Positions 20,827 through 31,135 of a stretch of 64,000 nt of DNA are shown here, one piece after another (the stretch's first letter is position 1; the number at the start of each line of letters is the position of its first letter). The translations under genes and the position numbers were made by a program. A model generated the notes under the pieces. The model saw only the letters and a list, made by a program, of their open reading frames with translations. It was not told where the DNA came from and did not search any database. The DNA is from Fulvia fulva (lineage: Eukaryota > Ascomycota > Dothideomycetes > Mycosphaerellales > Mycosphaerellaceae): the NCBI RefSeq assembly GCF_020509005.1, contig NC_063013.1:6510001-6574000 (forward strand), read 5' to 3'.

Positions 20827-21260
20827 CTCGAAGCATAGTCTGTGCATACATAAAGTGTGTCTCTATACCGCAGCACATACCAGCCTTCGCATCTCGTCGC
20901 ACGAACCAACACTTAGCGGCTATGAGTACCACCCAGCACGTCCATACTCGGTCGAGGACTTCGTACGACTATGTATATTCTCGGCGTCATCGCCAGCATG
21001 CTCATGACCGAGATCTATCAGAAAGCTTTTCATGCCAGCAGTGTCTTCGCGAGCATCTCCAGACCATTGAAGAGGCACTGCGAACGCGTTCTGGTGCAGA
21101 AGCAAGCACGCAAGGCTTCCTACGCCTTTGGTGCGATGTGTTGGGTACTGAAGACGACTTTCAACAATGGGTCGTAGCAAACGACGCGATAAGAGATTTG
21201 CAACTATTTGATCTCACATTTTCGCCGCTGTTGTAGGCACCATTACGGTAAGACTAAATC

Positions 21261-21734
21261 ATGGTTGACAAAGACGATAAGAAACCGAGCGAGAAGCAGA
21301 AGTCCAGTACAACCAAATCTACATCGTCGTCCAGGTTTAATGCAGGATCAAGCGCTAACAAGGCTGTCACGTCGAGCCGGGGCAGCGAAGGCTTCCACGC
21401 AGGCTCACGGTTTGCACCGGATGCAGACCTGGTGACTGGCTTTTACGACATTAGTCTCGATGATGATCTGGTGGAGGAAGAAGAACAGGAGGGGGAGGAG
21501 GAGGATGAGGAGAATGATGACGACTGGGAGAAGATAGAGTCCGAAGGTCATTCGTCTCACGTTGGCCAAGCTGATCACAGACACAAGTATTCAGAAGACT
21601 TTGGGGAGGACAACAGCAACAGGAATGTCAGTCCAGACTGGGAGATGGTGGAGAAGCCGGAACACAGTTCTTACAATGGCCACGCTGATCATCCGAGGAA
21701 GTATCAGGACAAAGGGAAGAAGAGCGGAAAGTGA
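21261..21734 (+). CDS. Hypothetical acidic protein, 157 aa, with an internal duplication
   Basis: Not recognised. Single exon with a Lys/Ser-rich N-terminus, a central ADLVTGFYDISLDDDLVEEEEQEGEEEDEEND acidic tract, and two similar blocks of about 40 residues each: DWEKIESEGHSSHVGQADHR and DWEMVEKPEHSSYNGHADHP. No membrane segment or signal peptide; probably disordered. The regular duplication makes coding likely. The interval before it (20827-21260) has an open frame of 104 codons from 20922 that I do not regard as supported. Confidence 0.6.
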   Translation: MVDKDDKKPSEKQKSSTTKSTSSSRFNAGSSANKAVTSSRGSEGFHAGSRFAPDADLVTGFYDISLDDDLVEEEEQEGEEEDEENDDDWEKIESEGHSSHVGQADHRHKYSEDFGEDNSNRNVSPDWEMVEKPEHSSYNGHADHPRKYQDKGKKSGK

Positions 21735-22246
21735 ATGGTAGTGCGGTTTTTTGCTGTAGAGACTAAACAAAGAATGTGCTGCCGTCTCACGCACACGCAC
21801 ACTGTACGATTGACCGATGAGCTCCCGCCCTACCGCACTGCAAACTTGAGGTTGGGATAGCGCTGCTGGACTCGTCGTTCCTGCATTGCACTTGAAGGCA
21901 TGAACCTAGCTCGTTAGCGTTCGACAGCAAAGAAGGCACCCCGCCAGCAAGAGCGGGACAGATCAGTGCTCTCAACTTGATCATCACTTTCTCCGTCAAT
22001 AGCTCTTTCCCAGCCATTAAATGCCGATCAATGCATGTCATGACCGTTGTGAGGAAGTGTAGACACCGTTAAGGAAAGCACGACCCTGTTGTTCGGCTGC
22101 AAGGGTGAACCGTCGGGCCGTTTGGCCGAAAGAACACCCACCTTACACTAAGGGTTCATCAGTATGCAACAACGACAACAAGAAATGTCAATTTTACAGA
22201 GACCGTCAAGCAGAGCTATTGCCACGACTCGACGACACTGCCAACG
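21735..22246. other. Intergenic, no gene seen
   Basis: 512 bp between the acidic protein and GPI12, both on the plus strand. Nothing recognised. Confidence 0.5.
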
Positions 22247-23225
22247 ATGAATTGGTTCACAGCCGCACAGGTTCCTGTGCTGATACTGGTGTTATGGCTT
22301 TTCACAGCGTATATGACTAGGTATGTATCTTCACAGTCGAAAGACACAACCACAAGCAACAAAGGAAAAGACTCCAACTCCCAGATACCGCCACACATCC
22401 TCCATCACAATCTCCTCCCACAACTCCTCCCAATATCCTAACTCATCACCTCCCAGATCCTTCCCAGACCTAACCGGCAAACGCATCTGCCTCCTCATAG
22501 CCCACCCGGACGACGAAGCAATGTTCTTCGCCCCTTCCCTCCGTGCCCTCACAGCCCCGGATCTCGGAAACCAAGTCGTAATCCTCTGCTTCTCCTCCGG
22601 CAACGCCGACGGCCTCGGCCACATCCGCAAAGAAGAGCTCGCCAAATCCGCGCTCCTGCTAGGTCTCCGCTCTTCTGAGCACGTTGTGGTTCTCGAGGAT
22701 AAGAATTTCCCGGACTCGATGAGCGCGGAGTGGGATCCGAGGCTGGTGAGCCAGCAGTTGATGAAGTTTTTTGGGCCTAGGGAGGGGGTGAATGCGGGGA
22801 GGGATGCGGCGGTGGCGACGGGGATTGATGTGTTGGTGACGTTTGATGAGGGAGGGGTTAGTGGGCATCCTAATCACGTCTCCCTCTTCAATGGGGCGAC
22901 GACGTTCCTGAAGCAGTTGATGCAAGGACGCGCGGGGTGGGAGTGTCCAGTGAAACTCTACACCTTGACGTCAACGAACATTGTACGGAAGTACAGCAGC
23001 GTGCTGGACTCGGTGGTGACGGTGCTGGGGTGCTTTTTGACGAAGAAGGAGGCGGGGAGTTATCCTACGCCGTTGGTGAGTGTGAGTACGCCTGGGGATG
23101 TGAGGAAGGCGCAGTTGGCGATGACGACGGCGCATAAGAGTCAGATGAGGTGGTTCAGGTGGGGGTGGATTGGGGTTAGTCGGTATATGGTTATCAATGA
23201 CCTGCAGAAGCGGAAAGGGTTCTGA
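22247..23225 (+). CDS. GPI12: N-acetylglucosaminyl-phosphatidylinositol de-N-acetylase (PIG-L)
   Basis: Second step of GPI-anchor synthesis: removes acetate from GlcNAc-PI on the cytoplasmic face of the ER. Exon 22247-22320 codes for the N-terminal membrane helix (QVPVLILVLWLFTAYM). Exon 22457-23225 follows after a 136-nt intron (GTATGT donor, CTAAC branch, CCCAG acceptor). The total is 280 residues. Zinc-site motifs are intact: LLIAHPDDEAMFF (the AHPDDE motif) and FDEGGVSGHPNHVS (second metal-binding block). The C-terminal QMRWFRWGWIGVSRYMVIN is typical. The frame stays open through the intron, so a longer unspliced protein would be predicted by mistake. Confidence 0.93.
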
Positions 23226-23491
23226 TAGTGTAATTGTAATGCAGCATTGCGCGTCGTTATGCTACACTTCTTGAGCGTAGTGTTCCCATTGGAGAGAGAC
23301 CTGATCGTTGCCTCGGCTCCATCATCTCAGTAGTAATGTCTGTCAAAGAACACAGGTTTGTATTCATCTACATTAAGAATATGCTACGAATAGCCGCGTG
23401 TCGTGGCCTGGTACTCACCCTTCGGCATGCTACGCGAGTTCTAGTTCAATTCATGTCCATTTCCGTCATAACGCCCAATAATGTCCCGTTC

Positions 23492-24640
23492 CTAATAACC
23501 ATACCCTGAGCCTCGATGCCCTGGCTGTGCGAAATGTGCTGTGCTTCCGTGGTCGCTCTCCTGGTAGTATGTGCCTCTCTTGTCGATGTCTTCGCACATG
23601 TTGTGGTCCTTGACTTCCCAGTTGTTCTGTCTTTGGCCGACGGAGAATTCGAGGTCCTCCTTGGTGATGGAGTCCCAGTACTACATGTTTCGTTAGTGCT
23701 TGAGCCATGTCCACGAGATGTGTTTTGCTCACCTTGTACACCATCATCACCGCCAGCAGGTTCAGTAGTGTCGCGAAGAACGTTCCGTCAAGGTAGTGCT
23801 CTACGTTGTCGCAGATGGTCTTGCTGAATGCGTATAGTAGCACTTGCCCGATGATGAATGCCAGTACTCCAAAGCCGATGTGCCAAAGTGGCCATCTCTC
23901 CTGCAGTGTTCCGACAACCAGAATCACCTGCATGACAATGTACACGAACAGGAAGATCGCGCTGAAGATGTACACCACCACAAACAAGCCAATGGTGTTC
24001 TCTGGTCCCAAACCTCCCCAGCTTTGGAAGGTCAAAAGCGATACGACGAAGGAGATCGCGAACATGAAGACACTGCATCCTCGCAGCAACCAGACTGAAA
24101 GTTTTGTGCCATCCTCATATAGCTGGAATCCGACAAAGCCGTTGATCATCAAGGCAATGCAAGTCGAAGAGACCAGACCGCATTGCACCGCGACGAAGTA
24201 AGCGTACGCGCTGCTCGAGGGAGGTACCACGCCACAATCGATGACCAGCGAGCACATTGTGAGGAGTGTGTATGAGTAGAAGAATGAGGTGATCTCCTTC
24301 CGACCTGTTCATGCATTAGCACATTGTTGTCCCTGTCCCATTGTCGTCTCGTCTTCAATCCTTTCCCTGCTCTTCTTGTTCCATACGAGAAATCTGACAT
24401 ACCCACTGCAGTGAACTTGCTCCTAACATGTAATATCATAATCACCAGCATGATCAGTGCCAGAATATGCGCAAATCCCGTCGCTCCCTCGAAGATAATC
24501 GTGTTCGCCAGCTCTATCGATCGTGCGTAGCAGTCGGGATAAGTCGAATGGGTACCGCTGATCTGCGACACCGTCCCTACCAGAGGGCATAATGGTAGCG
24601 GTGTCTTTGCGCATATCTCCTCGAAGTCGCCGAAACCCAT
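23492..24640 (-). CDS. CHS7: Chitin synthase export chaperone CHS7
   Basis: ER chaperone that lets chitin synthase (Chs3-type) leave the ER. Exons 24403-24640, 23733-24304 and 23492-23680 (999 nt; introns of 98 and 52 nt) give 332 residues. The protein follows the family closely: [119 protein letters not shown]. Seven hydrophobic segments are visible. The tail after NNWEVKD is short and ends GSGYGY. It converges on GPI12, so two cell-surface biogenesis genes are neighbours, though I see no sign of joint control. Confidence 0.95.
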
Positions 24641-24987
24641 CGTGTCGGTTGGGAGCGCCTTTCAGGCGCGAGGTCGTGAAGAGGGTCGCGGTATTCGTCT
24701 GATGGTGAGGGTGGGCTTTTGTATGCGGAGTAGTGATATCGCTGGGATACGTTGGGTGGCAGGCTTGCTGGTGGAACTGCCAGTGCCGGTGGTACAAAAA
24801 CAATGCTGGGCCGCTCGTTCGCAGGAGGCAGATCGTGGGGCGAAACACGAAGCGAGAGATCCCTGCGCCGCGCAACGCGCTAGGCTATAAATATCGCTGC
24901 TGAGGCTTGAGCTAATGTGGCTAGTTCGACGTTCTGCAGGCACGTTAGTGATGAATACTTTCATCAACAACATACAGCACCATCAAG
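24641..24987. promoter_or_regulatory. Bidirectional upstream region with a TATA-like element
   Basis: 347 bp between divergent CHS7 and the DUF7719 gene. TATAAATA at 24886-24893 lies 95 bp before the plus-strand ATG, a suitable place for a fungal TATA box serving that gene. Confidence 0.5.
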
Positions 24988-25713
24988 ATGGCTCGCGAAG
25001 TAGACGAAGAACGCACAACAGCACTGGCCCAGGAGCAGAACTCCAAGCCAAAGAACCGCAAAGAACGCCGCCTAGACGCAAAACAGAACGGCACCCCCAT
25101 CTCAGCTCCAACCACACAACCAAAAATCAAACTCGCCCAGCCCGATCGTTCAGGACCCCAGACCAAAACCCTCCTCCAAATCTACGACGAAAAGAAAGAA
25201 CTCCTCTCCAAAGGTCAACCCTTCGAGGAACAATCCCAATCCCACTCCATGACCTCCACTGGCAACATCCTCGACGTAGGCCTCGGCGACAATGAGCCCA
25301 TAGGACCATTTGGCGATGCCGTCTTCTGGAGCATCTGTCTCACAATGTTCCATTTCACGCTGGATGTGCTGGTGTACAACCAGTACGCGCAGGAGATTTT
25401 GTGGGATGCGATTTTCAGGCGGAGTGGGACGGTGCTGCCGATTTTGTTCTTGGTCGTGTTCATGGGGAGGTCGGAGTTGGCGATGAAGTTGGGAATCGTG
25501 AGGCAGATTCTGTTCTTCGCGGTGGGAACTGGGGCGGGGTGTTATTTGATTCATGCGGGCAACACGGCGGATTATTTTGCGGTTATGAAGCAGGCGCCGC
25601 CACTTGGAGCTGTGTGGGTTTACGCTGTGATTGAGATGGATTTGCCGTTTGCGGTGGCGAGTGTGCTCTTTGACCTGGGGTTTTTGTTGTGGAATGGGTA
25701 TTCGTTGTTTTGA
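24988..25713 (+). CDS. DUF7719-type fungal membrane protein, 241 aa
   Basis: Function unknown; the family is conserved in ascomycetes. Single exon from ATG 24988 (aagATGGCT). The N-terminal 65 residues are charged and probably cytosolic (NRKERRLDAK). Then come several membrane segments: AVFWSICLTMFHFTLDVLVYNQYA, TVLPILFLVVFM, QILFFAVGTGAGCYLIHA, and PPLGAVWVYAVIEMDLPFAVASVLFDLGFLLW. The HFTLDVLV..QY block and the APPLG.(V/L)WV.AVIE(M/L)DLP block are the family features I recognise. The gene changes from C-rich codon endings in its first half to G-rich ones in its second half. A strong hairpin lies 85 bp after the stop. Confidence 0.85.
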   Translation: MAREVDEERTTALAQEQNSKPKNRKERRLDAKQNGTPISAPTTQPKIKLAQPDRSGPQTKTLLQIYDEKKELLSKGQPFEEQSQSHSMTSTGNILDVGLGDNEPIGPFGDAVFWSICLTMFHFTLDVLVYNQYAQEILWDAIFRRSGTVLPILFLVVFMGRSELAMKLGIVRQILFFAVGTGAGCYLIHAGNTADYFAVMKQAPPLGAVWVYAVIEMDLPFAVASVLFDLGFLLWNGYSLF

Positions 25714-25797
25714 ATGCAGCTGCGGCAAAAGATTGACAATACACATGCGCGCATTTCCACTCTCCGGCTCGAACCCCTTCACCATTGCACGACAAAA

Positions 25798-25830
25798 AGG
25801 GGTTCCAGCGCTCCACGCGCTAGAACCCCT
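25798..25830 (+). repeat. Strong hairpin downstream of the DUF7719 gene
   Basis: AGGGGTTC (25798-25805) and AGCGC (25807-25811) pair with GCGCT (25817-25821) and GAACCCCT (25823-25830), with one C/A mismatch and a 5-nt loop. It lies in the probable 3' UTR or just beyond it; function unknown. Confidence 0.7.
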
Positions 25831-25840
25831 CTAAGGTCAC

Positions 25841-26074
25841 AACTTGATTAATATCAAGTTCACCTATCATCAACAACCAAGCTCAAACCAAGGGCACAGA
25901 CGACAAGCATTCAAATATTGATCTCGCAGTTATTACATTGCGGACGTCTTGGAAGACCAGGAATTAATATTTGAAGAGAAGCAACTCACGCGCTGCCATT
26001 AAGACATTGCGGAGGTAAGCTGCTTCAATACTAGCTTATGATTGGTTTGCGCTTGGTTGTTGATGGAAGTGAAC
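25841..26074. repeat. Nested imperfect inverted repeats in a non-coding stretch
   Basis: A palindrome AACTTGAT-TAAT-ATCAAGTT at 25841-25860 is followed by a 32-base arm (25858-25889) whose complement recurs at 26044-26074 with few mismatches and one indel. Inside are a second inverted pair (tcaaatattgat at 25911-25922 against attaatatttga at 25973-25984) and a direct repeat of acattgcgga. The gap between genes (25714-26212) holds no gene. It looks like a worn MITE or a structured RNA. Confidence 0.6.
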
Positions 26075-26212
26075 AGGCGCTAGTAGCTTATGTAGGTTGA
26101 CCAGTTGACCGTTGGAGAAGCGCGTTTCAGATATGGGAGACAGCGTTTGCAGAGGGGCAGTACACTCGATTTGAGCTATCTACTCAGACACCACACTATC
26201 ACGCCTCTGGGG

Positions 26213-26689
26213 CTAACTTAACAGCTCCTTCGCTGCATCAGTCGTCTTGCTCGGAACTGGATCACCTTCGAGCTCTGCGCGAAAGACCGGACCCTCGCCC
26301 TGATCACCATCCGTACCACTGGTGGGCGCTGGTACCGAAAAGTCGATGTCTTCGAAAGAGGCTTGCCATTCTTTGATCTGCCGGTCCAGCACTTCCTGGC
26401 AGACGGCACAGATATGATACTGCGCAATAGGGCCCCATTTTATGCAGTCACGTTTTGGTATGATGTTCCATCGGGTTCCAACCCATTGCAGAAACGTGAA
26501 GGTGCCCAGAGCGTTCCAGTTGTTAGCAGGTGTGACGGTGGCTGGGTCTACCGCACCATAGTCGTGTTGTCCGTTTGGGTCTGCATGGAATTTGTTGCGG
26601 AAGTCGTCGCATTCGCCGACCAGGTGGAGACCTGCGCCAATTTCTGGCCAACGGCATCGGTCGCAGAGATGGTAGAGGAACCAGCACAT
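26213..26689 (-). CDS. Hypothetical Cys-containing protein, 158 aa
   Basis: Not assigned a function. Starts MCWFLYHLCDRCRWPEIGAG at 26689; an in-frame longer version from 26758 adds only Leu/Pro-rich codons. Many fungal small proteins begin with a similar MCW.. (Y/H).. C..C pattern and may bind a metal through CX2C pairs (LCDRC, ICAVC). The middle contains a Trp-rich core (NNWNALGTFTFLQWVGTRW) and the C-terminus is acidic. No signal peptide or membrane segment. It ends at a TAG (26213-26215). Confidence 0.6.
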   Translation of the reverse strand: MCWFLYHLCDRCRWPEIGAGLHLVGECDDFRNKFHADPNGQHDYGAVDPATVTPANNWNALGTFTFLQWVGTRWNIIPKRDCIKWGPIAQYHICAVCQEVLDRQIKEWQASFEDIDFSVPAPTSGTDGDQGEGPVFRAELEGDPVPSKTTDAAKELLS

Positions 26690-26905
26690 TTTGATGGTCA
26701 ATGTAAGGGGTCTCGGAAGTTGGGGATAAAGTGGTAGGCCTGGTGGTTGTTTAAGCATACGAGGGACGCATCATGGCTGATAGCGATCTGGAGAAGTGGC
26801 GGCATCGTAGATGGATGTCAAGATCTTGCTGCCCAGGGAACATAGCTCCACCGTCTAGTGGTGAAGGCTGGATGAAAGGGTGACTCGTTATTGTGAACAT
26901 AGTGC

Positions 26906-27597
26906 TCACTCGAAATCACTCTTCACCTCGGGAGCAGTATATCCACGCTTCAGCAGAAAGCCGGCGATGCCCTTCTCGACTCGTGAAAGCTAGGTACTCG
27001 TCAGTAAGCATACCGAAGCTAGCCTCTGTGAATGGGCTGAACACTCACAAGTCCATGATTCGGCACAGTCCCGGTTTCGATCCAGACACTATGTGACCCC
27101 ATCATATTGGCCATCAAGACATCCGTGAACAACCTGTCTCCCACGATTGCCACTTGGTTCTCCTTCTTGACGCCAGTCTCTGGCTTGCTTCGAAAGTACT
27201 CCATGATCTCAGAGTGACATCCTGGCTTCTTCGTACTGTGTCGCAGGACTTTAACGCCAGTGTTTTGCTCCAGCAGGTCGGCTTCTTTGTAGCCTGGATC
27301 TGAGGATGTGCCAGAGGAGTTGGAGACAATTAAAATTTTGGAGCCGGGGTATGCTGCACGAAGTTCATCGAATTTGCTCTGGTATGCTGGGAAGACAGTG
27401 TTCTGTTTTGGCACTGCAAAGCAGTTGTCCTTATCCAAGACTACTGCCCTGATGTCTGGACCTTTCTCGCCATCCTTCTTGAAGGCTTTCGAGAGGGGTA
27501 CCGGCAGCTGGTCGAATGTGGCAATCGTGTGATGCGGAAGGCACAAAGATGGATTCGCGGACAGTCTAAGGACATTGACTATCGCTGAGACGTTCAT
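26906..27597 (-). CDS. GEP4: Mitochondrial phosphatidylglycerophosphatase GEP4
   Basis: HAD-family phosphatase of the mitochondrial inner membrane that dephosphorylates phosphatidylglycerophosphate on the way to cardiolipin. Exons 27049-27597 and 26906-26989 (intron of 59 nt, GTGAGT donor, CTGAC branch, ACCTAG acceptor) give 210 residues. Start MNVSAIVNVLRL. HAD motifs: AVVLDKDNCF (nucleophile loop DKDN), ILIVSNSSGT, and VAIVGDRLFTDVLMAN. The last exon supplies LSRVEKGIAGFLLKRGYTAP, typical of the family end. Translation open upstream of the ATG is promoter sequence shared with SMD3 on the other strand. Confidence 0.93.
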
Positions 27598-27833
27598 CTG
27601 AGCTATGTCGATGGAGAAGTACAGGAAGTCGCGACATGTGAAGTTGAGTTTCGTCTTGGCAGGTGGAACTGCTCGCGGCCTCCTCTCCGCTTGCCGAAAG
27701 ATTCTCGATTGAGCTGCTGCCACTTCGAAGTCTGGCCATTTGCGACAACAACCACAAACATCACTGTTGCGAATCATCACACACTCCAAGCACATAGCAA
27801 TACTCTCAGCATCACACCGCAGCATCCGTCAAC
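27598..27833. promoter_or_regulatory. Shared GEP4/SMD3 divergent promoter
   Basis: 236 bp between the two ATGs. No TATA box stands out. The head-to-head spacing leaves little room for separate promoters. Confidence 0.5.
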
Positions 27834-28266
27834 ATGACTTCCACGATCGGCATTCCGATCAAGCTACTCAACGAGGCCACTGTAAGTAGTCATTTCACCG
27901 ACCACCAAAAAGCGCATGCGCTCACATGCAACATCCAGAACCCCAGCTAACATGATCGCATAGGGACATCAAGTCACAGTCGAGATCGACTCCGGCCAGA
28001 CTTACCGCGGCAAACTCATCGAGGCCGAAGACAACATGAACGTCCAACTCGAGAACATCAACGTCACCCAGCGAGACGGTCGCGTCACCCATCTTGATCG
28101 CGTGTACATCCGCGGCTCGCACGTACGACTATTCATCGTTCCCGACATGTTAAGAAACGCGCCTATGTTCAGGAGCAGAGGTACACGAGGTCGTGGTGTG
28201 GGTCTTGCGCGAGGAAGAGCGACGGTGAACAGGGCAAGAGGTTCTGGCAGAGGAGGCAGAGGATAG
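27834..28266 (+). CDS. SMD3: Small nuclear ribonucleoprotein Sm D3
   Basis: Core Sm-ring protein of spliceosomal snRNPs. Exons 27834-27881 ([16 protein letters not shown]) and 27964-28266 are joined by an 82-nt intron (GTAAGT donor, CATAG acceptor), giving 116 residues. The Sm1 motif ([26 protein letters not shown]) and the Sm2 motif ([24 protein letters not shown]) are complete. The tail carries RG/GRG repeats, the usual symmetric-dimethylarginine and nuclear-import region. The intron splits the first helix from strand beta1. Confidence 0.96.
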
Positions 28267-28311
28267 GAGGGAGCTCTTGATCATCTGCATCTCGAGGCTT
28301 GCACCAAAATC

Positions 28312-28638
28312 ATGGGAGCTGTTCGTGCGGGCTTCTGGATCGATGGGAACGAGCGCATTGTCATTCTGGATCCTTCGGCGGAGCATCCACGCACGTGGCA
28401 GAGCATAGTCGTTCCCCCGGAAGACGAAAGGTACCAACTCCTTGGTCCTTATACCCGCTGGCGGTGGCTGCTCTTCAAACAGTGGAATGGGATGCTGGAA
28501 TCGGCAGGACCACTACCTGACTGGGAGCGCAATCTGGCTGAGCGGTTGCAAACCCTTGATGATAGTGAGCGTGCGAGGGTACAGGAGGCACGCAGGAACG
28601 GCTTGACAGATGCAGCACTCTTTTGGGCGTTGTTCTAA
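28312..28638 (+). CDS. Hypothetical protein, 108 aa
   Basis: Not recognised. ATG at 28312 only 45 bp after the SMD3 stop. The product has a Trp-rich centre (YTRWRWLLFKQWNGML) and a charged helical C-terminal half (DWERNLAERLQTLDDSERARVQEARR). No signal peptide or clear membrane helix. Codon use looks like that of neighbours. The close spacing to SMD3 means that it would share the SMD3 3' region or have a very short 5' leader; it could also be part of the SMD3 3' UTR. Confidence 0.45.
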   Translation: MGAVRAGFWIDGNERIVILDPSAEHPRTWQSIVVPPEDERYQLLGPYTRWRWLLFKQWNGMLESAGPLPDWERNLAERLQTLDDSERARVQEARRNGLTDAALFWALF

Positions 28639-28831
28639 GCAGCTCCTAGTGCTGAATCTCGCGTAGCTTAGTACTAGACTCCATAGCACAGACAGGACAC
28701 TCCAGCTCGTAGTCCAATACCACTTTTTACCATTCACGTGACCCCTCCATGCCCTCACCTCCGCTTCTTGATACCTTCCTCTTTCCCCTAACAACACCAC
28801 AATGTAGCCACCACACCCTCTCCATTCTAAG

Positions 28832-29740
28832 ATGGACGACCACAAAATGAACATCACCCACGCCCGCCGCATCCTCTTCCTCGGCACCCGCCAATCCGGC
28901 GCCCTTTCAATAGTCAATGACCTCACAGGCACCGCGCCCTCTCCCGACATCAACGGCTCCACTGCAGGCCTCACCCACGAATGGGATGTCAAAACCGCAT
29001 ATTACTCGGCCACCGTCCCCATCTGGATTGACGAAGTCCCGGACTTTGAGGCGTGGAAAGAGGAGTTTCTGAAAGAGGAAGCGAAGGAAGTTGTTGATGC
29101 TGTGGGGGCTTGGATTTACTGCTTTGAGAGGACCGAGGCTGGGACTAGTGAGGAAGTGGAGAAGGGGATGAGGAGTATACAGGAGGTTGTCGAGAGACAT
29201 GAAGGGTTTGGGGGCGAGGTTGTGTTTTTGGCGGTTGCCAAGGGTAATGGTGTTGCAGGTGCTGGCATCGGGCAAGAGGAGAGTGAGGACAAGTGTATAA
29301 AGTCTGGATTTGAGTATATCGATTACTCTGCCACCGGGACGAACGAGTTTGGCGAAAAGGTTGGTTTCGAGAGGTTGAAGGAAGCGCTGGAGACCAATGA
29401 GTGGGCTACCGATGACCGAGATGACGAGCTGGAATTGGACGACATGGGCTTCGACGGAGATGATGAGGATGTGTTCAGGGGCTTCGCGAGAGACGAGGTC
29501 GAAATGACAGCAGAGCTGTTTGGCATGAAGGCTGCGCTGAACCAGGACGATGACGAGAAGATTGACACAGACGATTTCATGCCACCACAGAGGCAGAAGG
29601 ATCAAGTCGATGATCTGGACCGCATGATGGGCAAGCTCCTCGCGATCAAGGAGCAGAGCGCTGACTTGCCGGAGCAGCAGCGGAAACGCTTGGCTGCGCA
29701 GGCTGTGAAGGAGCTCGTGAAGGAGAATCCGAATATCTGA
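28832..29740 (+). CDS. IRC6: IRC6 / alpha- and gamma-adaptin-binding protein p34 family
   Basis: Binds clathrin adaptor complexes AP-1/AP-2 in vesicle traffic. 302 residues, single exon. The N-terminal two thirds has a small-GTPase-like pattern without a proper P-loop (RRILFLGTRQSGALSIVNDLTG, IWIDEVPDFEAWKEEFL, WIYCFERTE). The C-terminal third has the conserved p34 block: MTAELFGMKAALN, QVDDLDRMMGKLLAIKEQSADLPEQQRKRLAAQAVKELVKE. Acidic stretches connect the two. Codon endings shift from C-rich at the 5' end to G-rich further on. I am confident of the family because of the C-terminal block. Confidence 0.88.
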   Translation: MDDHKMNITHARRILFLGTRQSGALSIVNDLTGTAPSPDINGSTAGLTHEWDVKTAYYSATVPIWIDEVPDFEAWKEEFLKEEAKEVVDAVGAWIYCFERTEAGTSEEVEKGMRSIQEVVERHEGFGGEVVFLAVAKGNGVAGAGIGQEESEDKCIKSGFEYIDYSATGTNEFGEKVGFERLKEALETNEWATDDRDDELELDDMGFDGDDEDVFRGFARDEVEMTAELFGMKAALNQDDDEKIDTDDFMPPQRQKDQVDDLDRMMGKLLAIKEQSADLPEQQRKRLAAQAVKELVKENPNI

Positions 29741-31135
29741 AGAGTGATGTTGATACGTACTATCGACTGTGCTGCCTCACCTTGTCATGCTTTGGGCTAA
29801 GCAGCGGAATGTCTGGCTTGCCCTGCGCACCAACGCTGCCATGCGAGAGGAGGCGCTTTTATGGCCTCAAGCGTTGACTTGGACCTCAGTCACTACCACC
29901 GTACTCTAACTAGCTCAAGGGTCCCTCGCACGGCGCGCTGTAATGTTGAGACTATCCACGACCATTGAAGGCGCACGACATACAGCACTTCCAGGCTGCG
30001 CATGCGAGGATCTATCGCGCTCGCTGGCAGGACTCTCCCATACCTAGAAGGACGACCTAGACTCACAAACTCACGCCGATATAGTTGTTGAAGATGAACG
30101 CGGGATGCACGATTCTCCATTGTCTTCATCGATCTTGCTTGCATCACAATGGTTACACATGCAACGTAATCGGGACAATGGCCGATGCCATTGTACTTGT
30201 GCAGCCACAAGCTTCTCCGCACCCTACTGCCAGCCCCAGCTTCCCTTCACCCCCTTCCGCCACTCGTTGCCCGCTCGAGTGCGCGGGAAAGATAATTACT
30301 AGGGGGTCTTCGAGGTACCTTACAACCGACTAACGTCAGAGTGCGGTGGATAAGGTTCGTAGGGTGCGGAGAAGCTTGTTCGCCAAGTGAACCATTTCCT
30401 GAAGCTACGTTCGAACGTTAGTCGTACCGCAGGGAGCTTGCGACCGAAGGTCTACGACGTAGTGAGAGTAGTAGTGCTAAAGGCAATGGTGAGCGTGCGA
30501 TATTCAGCTGTAGGAAGTGCCAAGGCCGTCTCTCATTGGTTGTTCAAAACAGTGTATTGCCTAAGGCACCACAATTAACAACGTGAATGCCATCTAGCAG
30601 TGCAGATAGTGTATAGAGTACACGCAGAGGCTAAAGATCGCACGCTCAGCTCGTCACTTGGCGATACCATTGCACGGCCACCGCGCAACATCACATTTTA
30701 GCTTATATGCACGCCCTACTATAGTTCGTGTAATCTGTCAAAGGTGAAAGCTGAAGTATTTGTTTCATGCTCGGTGCGTTGTTGTGCCTATCGAGAATCT
30801 GCCGAGAGGCATTCTGCAGGTAGACGAGATCGTTGGCGAGTCCGTGTGGTGGACGCTTTTGGCCGGTGGTAGCTCATTCCTTCTGATGGTATCGCGGACG
30901 TGCGATGCCGTGGCGATGCAGATACACATGACCTGTTATCAGCTATCAGTGCAACAGCCCTCCTAGGCAGTACTATCGAAGTTCATGTAGAACAATATGC
31001 GAGCACGTCTTCGCTTATGTACCGATAGCACTCGGTATCTGGTACCGACCAGGGGGCTGATATTGGCTTCCACTTCGGTTTGCGTCGAACTGGGCTGATG
31101 CGTGCGCGCGGTCTTGAAGTTGTATGGCGAAGAAC
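29741..31135. other. Intergenic, no gene seen
   Basis: 1.4 kb downstream of IRC6. Short frames on both strands without any family likeness; no tRNA or repeat recognised. Confidence 0.5.

Noticed and set aside
20922..21236. Open frame of 104 codons after the OHCU decarboxylase gene
   Set aside because: No family likeness, His/Arg/Ser-rich start, and it overlaps a minus-strand frame of equal quality. Not supported as a gene without transcripts.
26838..26880. tRNA-like stretch (tccaccgtctagtggtgaagg)
   Set aside because: It resembles the A box of tRNA-Glu/Asp, but there is no B box (GGTTCRANTCC) and no acceptor stem within the right distance.
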